A stretch of 10,677 bases of DNA, from NCBI GenBank assembly GCA_024275615.1, contig JAJRYU010000748.1:1-10677 (forward strand), read 5' to 3'. Position 1 is the first letter of the stretch, and each line of letters opens with the position of its first letter. The DNA comes from Planctomycetota bacterium (GTDB lineage Bacteria; Planctomycetota; GCA-002687715; DRQF01). Below are positions 6,641 to 10,677 of the stretch, piece after piece. Made by a program: the position numbers and the translations under genes. A model generated the notes under the pieces. The model was not told where the DNA came from. It did not search any database and worked only from the letters and a program-made list of their open reading frames with translations.

Positions 6641-8833
6641 ATGATTCGTACTGGCAGTCTCGCTGTAATCTGTGTGCTACTGGGCCTTACTCCCTTTTCT
6701 CTATTCGGCCAATCCTTGCGGCCTCGACAGCCGGTAATCAAGCCCGTTCATTTCGCGCTCAATCCGGAGCAGCACCGAACTGACGTTATCCGTGTCAAAT
6801 TCAACGACGGACTGCACGTGAGAGTAGAAGCTGGAAAGTTGGTTGATCACGGCACACGCTCCCTCACTGGCTCTGAATCGGTCCTCGCGGCCTTGGATGG
6901 TGCGCGGATCGCCCGCACCTACACCCTTTCAGATGCACAGCTCAAAACACTTCAGGACAATGCCCAAAGCAACCTCAACCGCGCGATCGCCGATCTACGC
7001 CTTTGCTTCAACATCTACTTGACCCGCGGGCAAGAAGCGGAAATCCTGATCGACGCCCTGAATAGCCTCGATTCGGTTGAATACGCCATGCCCATGTTCA
7101 AACCCACTCCCCTACCAACAGAAAGTTGCGAAGCACTTGTGGCCCCGGACTATTTCCCCCTCCAGGATTACCTCTTGGCATCCCCGGTTGGCATTGACGC
7201 ACCCAGCGTGTGGTCCATACCCGGCGGCACGGGAAGCGGTGTGAAAATTGCCGACGTGGAATATGGCTGGAATTTCAACCATTTGGACCTTCCACCACTT
7301 ACTCTCCTGGGCCCCCCGAGCCCTTACCCCTCCAGCTCCAATCATGGCACTGCCGTACTTGGAGAAATGGGCGGCTTAGACGACGGGGTCGGTGTACGAG
7401 GGATATGCAGCGATGCCACTTTCTTCGTCGTTCCAGCCAACACGGCTAATGGCTGGGATGTGGGAGCTGGCATCATTGCCACACTCACGACTTTGGGTGC
7501 CGGAGATATCTGTCTTATCGAGCAGCAAACATACGGACCGAGCGTTGGGTCCAACTGGGTCCCGGTTGAGTGGGATCTTGCCACCTACAGCGCTATCGTC
7601 TTGGCAGTCGGCAACGGCGTCACCGTGGTGGAAGCGGCTGGAAACGGCAATCAGGACTTGGATGCCCCAATTTTCTCGACTGGAAATTTCGGCCACTACC
7701 CATTTTTGCTGGCCAATGACTCCGGTGCCATTCTTGTTGGAGCGGGTGCAGCCATGGGTGGCTCAAGCACGAATCACTCCCGGCTTGGTTTTTCAAACTA
7801 CGGCGCCACGGTGGACATTTCTGGGCAGGGTGAGAACGTAACAACGACGGGATATGGTGGTCTTTACTCAGGCGGTGGCAACAATGAGCTATACACCTCA
7901 TCGTTCAGTGGCACGTCCAGCGCCTCGCCGATCGTGGCCGGGGCAGTGGCGATATTGCAGGGTGTGCAAATCGCACTCAATGGCACACCCCTCACTCCCG
8001 CCGCTGTCAAGTTAGCTCTTCAATCTACAGGCACTCCTCAGACCGCAGGGACATTCCCAGTCACTGAGAACATCGGCCCTTATCCTGACATCGTCGCCGC
8101 GATCGCCACTTTGAATTTGACTTCGAGTTACATCTTGACGCTCAGCCCGGCTTCGGTCATGGAGGCTGGTCCAGGCTTCACACTTGCCGCCACGGGAGAT
8201 CGCTTCGATAGTCAGAGCGTTCTCTATTTTGACGGTACGCCCTTGGTCACAACCTTCATGGATGCGCAGAACATCACGGCTTTGGTCCCTTCAAATCTTG
8301 TGGCACTCGCCGGATTCTATGATGTCACTTCAGACAATATGTCCGGCTTATCACTCCAGAGCATGACTTTTGCTGTCAATGGCCCCACATTGGGTGCCGC
8401 TGGAGGTGGACTCCCAGTTCTCAAGATCAATGGCAGCCTTGGCGGCGCCGACCGCCGCGTGGACATCCCTGTGGCGCAACCCATCACCGTCAGCATTGCG
8501 CAACCGTTGAGCAATCCTCAAAGCGCAAATTTCATCGTTTTTGGCGAAGCCGGAGTTCCCAACTCCCAAAACGTCTTTGTCTATCCGCCCGTGACTGGCT
8601 CATTGATTGTGACACCCTGCCAGGCCGATCCTCTCAACCCCACGCTATTCACTGTTTTCACGACATTTGGCCCAGCGGGTCCTTGCGGAGGACTGTGGGT
8701 CGGACCGGCGCCGTTTCAGTTTGGTTCAACAATTGGTCTGCCGTTCCCACTACGAATGACAATTCAAGGGGTCATCGAAGAGAGTCCGGGCTCCTACGCA
8801 TTCACCAACGGCATCATCATCAACATCTTCTAA
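6641..8833 (+). CDS. Secreted subtilisin-like (S8 family) serine protease with IPT/TIG-like and unassigned C-terminal domains
   Basis: A 730-residue secreted serine endopeptidase. Residues 1-24 form a signal peptide (MIR, then a hydrophobic core, ending near SLFGQS). A propeptide-like region follows to about 180, with VIRVKFNDGLHVRVEAG and a segment ending VEYAMPMFKP, as in S8 proregions. The catalytic domain (about 185-490) shows D205 in IADVEYGW, H235 in NHGTAVLGEMGG, the oxyanion N335 in EAAGNGN and S426 in FSGTSSASPIVAGA, so it should be active. The Asp motif is divergent: the family usually has a DTG/DSG context. Residues 496-570 (LSPASVMEAGPGFTLAATGD onwards) resemble an IPT/TIG immunoglobulin-like fold. 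Residues 581-730 are a glycine-, proline- and beta-rich segment I cannot assign, with two cysteines that may form a disulfide. The ATG at 6641 is preferred because the signal peptide starts there; a GTG at 6581 would add 20 residues ahead of it. The substrate is unknown. Confidence 0.9.
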   Translation: MIRTGSLAVICVLLGLTPFSLFGQSLRPRQPVIKPVHFALNPEQHRTDVIRVKFNDGLHVRVEAGKLVDHGTRSLTGSESVLAALDGARIARTYTLSDAQLKTLQDNAQSNLNRAIADLRLCFNIYLTRGQEAEILIDALNSLDSVEYAMPMFKPTPLPTESCEALVAPDYFPLQDYLLASPVGIDAPSVWSIPGGTGSGVKIADVEYGWNFNHLDLPPLTLLGPPSPYPSSSNHGTAVLGEMGGLDDGVGVRGICSDATFFVVPANTANGWDVGAGIIATLTTLGAGDICLIEQQTYGPSVGSNWVPVEWDLATYSAIVLAVGNGVTVVEAAGNGNQDLDAPIFSTGNFGHYPFLLANDSGAILVGAGAAMGGSSTNHSRLGFSNYGATVDISGQGENVTTTGYGGLYSGGGNNELYTSSFSGTSSASPIVAGAVAILQGVQIALNGTPLTPAAVKLALQSTGTPQTAGTFPVTENIGPYPDIVAAIATLNLTSSYILTLSPASVMEAGPGFTLAATGDRFDSQSVLYFDGTPLVTTFMDAQNITALVPSNLVALAGFYDVTSDNMSGLSLQSMTFAVNGPTLGAAGGGLPVLKINGSLGGADRRVDIPVAQPITVSIAQPLSNPQSANFIVFGEAGVPNSQNVFVYPPVTGSLIVTPCQADPLNPTLFTVFTTFGPAGPCGGLWVGPAPFQFGSTIGLPFPLRMTIQGVIEESPGSYAFTNGIIINIF

Positions 8834-9294
8834 GAGGTACTGAAAGGCTCGATATCGCCGGGCAATCGCAGCATCTTGTTGACTTCGTCGAGGTGAAGCT
8901 CCTCTTCGACAATGAGTTCGCGCGCGTACTCTTCCAAGGTTATTGACTTGCCACCTTCGGCAATGGCGAGAAGCTCGTAGTAGGCTTCAAGAGAAGAGAG
9001 TTCGTGTTGTAGGCTCTCCCGGAGAATATCGCCGACATCGTGTTTTTCGGTCTCGAGAAGTTCACCGATTCTGAGGGAAGGGTGCCCACCCAAGAGAGTC
9101 ACTAGCTCACCTGCTCGGCGGGCGTGAATGAGTCCTTCTTCGGCATTTCCTTTTAGCCAGCTAACGATGGGAATGCGGTTGTATCCATACACCATGAGCG
9201 AGTAGTGGGTGTATCGAACGACTCCGGCCAGTTCGATTTCCATAATCTTGTTGAGGATTGCGATCGCCTGCTTGGTTTCCGGTTCATTCATCAT
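8830..9294 (-). CDS. Ferritin-like / bacterioferritin-related diiron protein
   Basis: A 154-residue, all-helical protein of the ferritin-like superfamily, close to proteins annotated as bacterioferritin. Helix A has EIELAGVVRYTHYSLM (E21 the likely iron ligand), helix B AEEGLIHARRAGEL (H57), helix C LQHELSSLEAYYELL (E98) and helix D VEEELHLDEV (E131, H134, a normal ExxH). In helix B the residue three before H57 is glycine, so the ExxH is replaced by E-x-x-x-H (E53). No methionine stands where the bacterioferritin haem ligand sits. The likely role is iron binding, storage or protection from iron-driven oxidation; ferroxidase activity is inferred. The ATG at 9294 is chosen because AAGGGAG lies 8 nt upstream (9309-9303), over an in-frame TTG at 9321. 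It lies 65 nt downstream of the regulator gene on the same strand, and its stop overlaps the convergent protease stop. Confidence 0.85.
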   Translation of the reverse strand: MMNEPETKQAIAILNKIMEIELAGVVRYTHYSLMVYGYNRIPIVSWLKGNAEEGLIHARRAGELVTLLGGHPSLRIGELLETEKHDVGDILRESLQHELSSLEAYYELLAIAEGGKSITLEEYARELIVEEELHLDEVNKMLRLPGDIEPFSTS

Positions 9295-9302
9295 TGCGAA
9301 TT

Positions 9303-9309
9303 CTCCCTT
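9303..9309 (-). promoter_or_regulatory. Ribosome binding site of the ferritin-like gene
   Basis: AAGGGAG on the minus strand, 8 nt before the ATG at 9294. This match decides the start in favour of 9294 over the upstream in-frame TTG at 9321, which the site would lie behind. Confidence 0.75.
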
Positions 9310-9316
9310 GTATGAG

Positions 9317-9348
9317 GTCAAACGTCGTCAAACTGAAAGACGTCTGAC
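9317..9348. repeat. Imperfect inverted repeat with an internal 10-bp-period direct repeat, before the ferritin-like gene
   Basis: GTCAAACGTC (9317-9326) and GACGTCTGAC (9339-9348) are inverted copies matching at 9 of 10 positions, with a 12-nt spacer. In addition GTCAAAC occurs at 9317-9323 and again at 9327-9333, ten bases apart, so both copies face the same side of the helix. There is no U-run after the dyad, so it is not a typical rho-independent terminator. Its place between the regulator and the ferritin-like gene makes an operator or an mRNA hairpin possible; that is inference. Confidence 0.5.
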
Positions 9349-9359
9349 ACGATACTGTA

Positions 9360-9647
9360 CTATAACTTGTCGCAGATCATGTCGATGAGATCGCCTACCG
9401 TGCAATGCTGCTCCGACGAGTGGCGGAGCCTGCGGCCGCGATCGATAGTGTAACGATTCCTGCGGCCTTCGCGGTGGCGATCAATGACACCAGCGGCCTC
9501 CATCTCTGTCAAAAGACGATGGACGGCCCGCTCCGTGATACCCACGACTTCGGCCAAATCACGTAACCGAGCATCTGGTTCTCGTGCCAAGGCAACCAAG
9601 ATGTGGCCGTAATTGGAAAGAAATGTCCAATCACTGGGTTTCTCCAT
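9360..9647 (-). CDS. Small winged helix-turn-helix transcriptional regulator (MarR/ArsR-like)
   Basis: A 95-residue DNA-binding protein. After WTFLSNYGHILVALAREPD (8-26), residues 26-55 form a helix-turn-helix (RLRDLAEVVGITERAVHRLL, then TEMEAAGVI), followed by a wing strand DRHREGRRNRYTID (56-69) rich in arginine. The C-terminal part (HSSEQHCTVGDLIDMICDKL) has two histidines and two cysteines that could sense metal or redox, though this is speculation. The ATG at 9647 is preferred to the one at 9662 because GGAGG lies 8 nt upstream (9660-9656). The gene is followed by the ferritin-like gene on the same strand and is divergent from the ABC exporter, so both neighbours are plausible targets. 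It is not a Fur, IscR or MerR type by its sequence. Confidence 0.85.
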   Translation of the reverse strand: MEKPSDWTFLSNYGHILVALAREPDARLRDLAEVVGITERAVHRLLTEMEAAGVIDRHREGRRNRYTIDRGRRLRHSSEQHCTVGDLIDMICDKL

Positions 9648-9801
9648 CAAACAAGCCTCCATTCATACTATCGCACCTATTATCCGGAAAAATATATCAA
9701 GTAATTTGAGTCAAGCAAAGAACGATGATAAAAAATGCCGGACAGATAAGTCATGAATAAAAAGTGTGCAATAGACGTGGCCTCAAGGCCGGGAATTCAA
9801 C
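9648..9801. promoter_or_regulatory. AT-rich divergent control region between the regulator and ABC exporter genes
   Basis: This 154-bp stretch is clearly more AT-rich than the flanking genes, especially 9675-9735. For the regulator (minus strand) TATATT at 9696-9691 could be a -10, with only a weak TTGCTT at 9718-9713 as -35 (16-nt spacing). For the exporter (plus strand) TTGAGT at 9706-9711 and GATAAA at 9727-9732 are weak candidates with 15-nt spacing. A 13-bp near-palindrome TCAAGTAATTTGA (9697-9709; five of six arm pairs if a G-T pair is excluded) lies between these elements. Its position is suited to an autoregulatory operator. All assignments are by eye. Confidence 0.4.
9656..9660 (-). 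promoter_or_regulatory. Ribosome binding site of the winged-helix regulator
   Basis: GGAGG on the minus strand, 8 nt before the ATG at 9647. The alternative ATG at 9662 lies upstream of this site and has no comparable one of its own. Confidence 0.7.
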
Positions 9802-10677
9802 GTGACCGACGTATCAAACAAATCCAGTACCGGGCCAGTCCGGCGACTTTGGGCCCTCTTGAGAGCCGATCGAGGCGACATTGCCTCGATCATTGTCTTT
9901 TCAATCCTGAATGGGGCTCTTCTGCTCGCTACCCCAGTCGCTGTCCAGGCCTTGGTCAACAATGTCACTTTTGGTGCCACGGCTCCATCCATTGCCATCC
10001 TTTCCGGATTGCTATTCGTGGGCCTCATCCTGGGGGCGGCTGTGCTCGCCGTCCAGACCTGGATCGTCGAGATCATCCAGCGGCGGATCTTCGTGCGTCT
10101 GGTCGCCGATCTGTCTGAGCGACTTCGGCGGTTGAGCTGGGAAGTTCGAGATCGCTATTACAATCCGGAGTTGGTGAACCGATTCTTCGATGTCGTGACA
10201 ATCCAAAAAGCAAGTTCAGAACTACTCCTCGCTGGCCTTGGCAATGTCCTTTCCATTGTTGTCGGTTTCATCGTCATCGCTTTCTACCATCCTCTCCTTC
10301 TCGTCTTAGATATCGCTCTGCTGGTCTTCATCGTCGTCGTCTTCTTTGGCCCACTGGGAGCCGGAATGCGAACGGCGATTCGAGAGAGCGAAGCCAAATA
10401 CGCCGTGGCTGCTTGGCTCGAAGAACTCGCGCGCCATCCCTTGGCGTTTAGAACGCCGGGAAGCGCCAACTTCGTTCGCGAACGTTCGCGCCAACTGGCC
10501 TCAGACTACGTCGAATCACGCCGAAGCCACTATCGAATTGTGTTTGGGCAAATCGTTGCTGCCCTGGGCCTTCAAGTCTTGGCCAGTACCGCCGTATTGG
10601 GGCTTGGCGGCTGGCTCGTCATCACCGGCGAACTGACGATCGGCCAGCTCGTGGCGGCTGAACTCATCGTTGTTGTC
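9802..10677 (+). CDS. ABC exporter, N-terminal transmembrane domain (cut by window edge)
   Basis: The first 292 codons are open to the window end with no stop. They encode an ABC-exporter-type membrane domain with hydrophobic helices at about 27-47, 62-84, 141-161, 163-184 and 247-272. Recognisable stretches are LLATPVAVQALVNNV (41-55), ELVNRFFDVVTIQKASSELL (123-142) and LGLGGWLVITGELTIGQLVA (266-285), the last being the usual GxLTxGxLVA of exporter permeases just before the sixth helix. The nucleotide-binding domain (Walker A/B) would follow beyond the edge. There is no C39 peptidase or cyclic-nucleotide domain at the N-terminus. The style matches the type I secretion-type (HlyB-like) exporters that often pair with an HlyD adaptor; the partner is not visible, so this is inference. 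GTG at 9802 is the only possible start before the first helix, since an in-frame TAG stands at 9772. A weak GGGA precedes it. Confidence 0.85.
   Translation, partial: MTDVSNKSSTGPVRRLWALLRADRGDIASIIVFSILNGALLLATPVAVQALVNNVTFGATAPSIAILSGLLFVGLILGAAVLAVQTWIVEIIQRRIFVRLVADLSERLRRLSWEVRDRYYNPELVNRFFDVVTIQKASSELLLAGLGNVLSIVVGFIVIAFYHPLLLVLDIALLVFIVVVFFGPLGAGMRTAIRESEAKYAVAAWLEELARHPLAFRTPGSANFVRERSRQLASDYVESRRSHYRIVFGQIVAALGLQVLASTAVLGLGGWLVITGELTIGQLVAAELIVVV

Noticed and set aside
9317..9348. Rho-independent terminator between regulator and ferritin-like gene
   Set aside because: The dyad is imperfect with a 12-nt loop and has no T-run on either side in the direction of transcription.
9753..10118. 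A plus-strand open frame starting with ATG ahead of the ABC gene
   Set aside because: It overlaps the exporter in another frame and its translation is rich in Cys, Arg and Pro with no fold, while the frame from 9802 gives a clear ABC membrane domain.
1..10677. CRISPR arrays, tRNA or rRNA genes, insertion sequences, toxin-antitoxin pairs
   Set aside because: No regularly spaced repeats, cloverleaf patterns, transposase motifs or terminal inverted repeats were seen by eye on either strand.

Overview
The window is bacterial, gene-dense and moderately GC-rich. It holds two unrelated parts. The left part (1-6352, all minus strand) is the front of a respiratory complex I operon, read right to left as nuoA-nuoB-nuoCD-nuoE-nuoF-nuoG-nuoH; nuoH runs off the left edge. 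The right part (6641-10677) is an accessory region: a secreted subtilisin-family protease (plus), a ferritin-like protein and a small winged-helix regulator (both minus), and the N-terminal membrane part of an ABC exporter (plus) that runs off the right edge.

Complex I: the junctions are extremely tight (overlaps or gaps of 0-16 nt), and four of the seven genes start with GTG, so translational coupling is likely. NuoE, NuoF and NuoG make up the NADH-oxidising arm, with FMN and iron-sulfur cluster ligands all visible. NuoB and the fused NuoCD form the connecting arm with cluster N2. NuoA and NuoH are the first membrane subunits. Having NuoE/F/G in the operon indicates a true NADH:quinone oxidoreductase rather than the 11-subunit ferredoxin or F420 type. 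NuoG is unusually short (533 aa) yet keeps ligands for four clusters, including the optional N7.

Accessory part: the S8 protease has a signal peptide, a complete catalytic set, an IPT/TIG-like segment and an unassigned C-terminal beta-rich segment. It converges on the ferritin-like gene with a 4-nt overlap of the two stop codons. The regulator and the ferritin-like gene look like a two-gene unit, separated by a 65-nt gap containing an imperfect inverted repeat and a 10-bp-period direct repeat. An AT-rich intergenic stretch lies between the regulator and the divergent ABC exporter and is the natural place for shared control.

Organism: the fused NuoCD, the NuoH sequence style and the large extracellular protease with IPT/TIG-like and terminal domains suggest a free-living Gram-negative aerobe or facultative aerobe, perhaps Planctomycetota, Acidobacteriota or a deltaproteobacterial-type lineage. 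The window does not settle the phylum. No RNA genes, insertion sequences, CRISPR arrays or clear rho-independent terminators were seen. No definite new system is proven; the best leads are the protease's C-terminal architecture, the short N7-bearing NuoG and the regulator/ferritin/exporter cluster.
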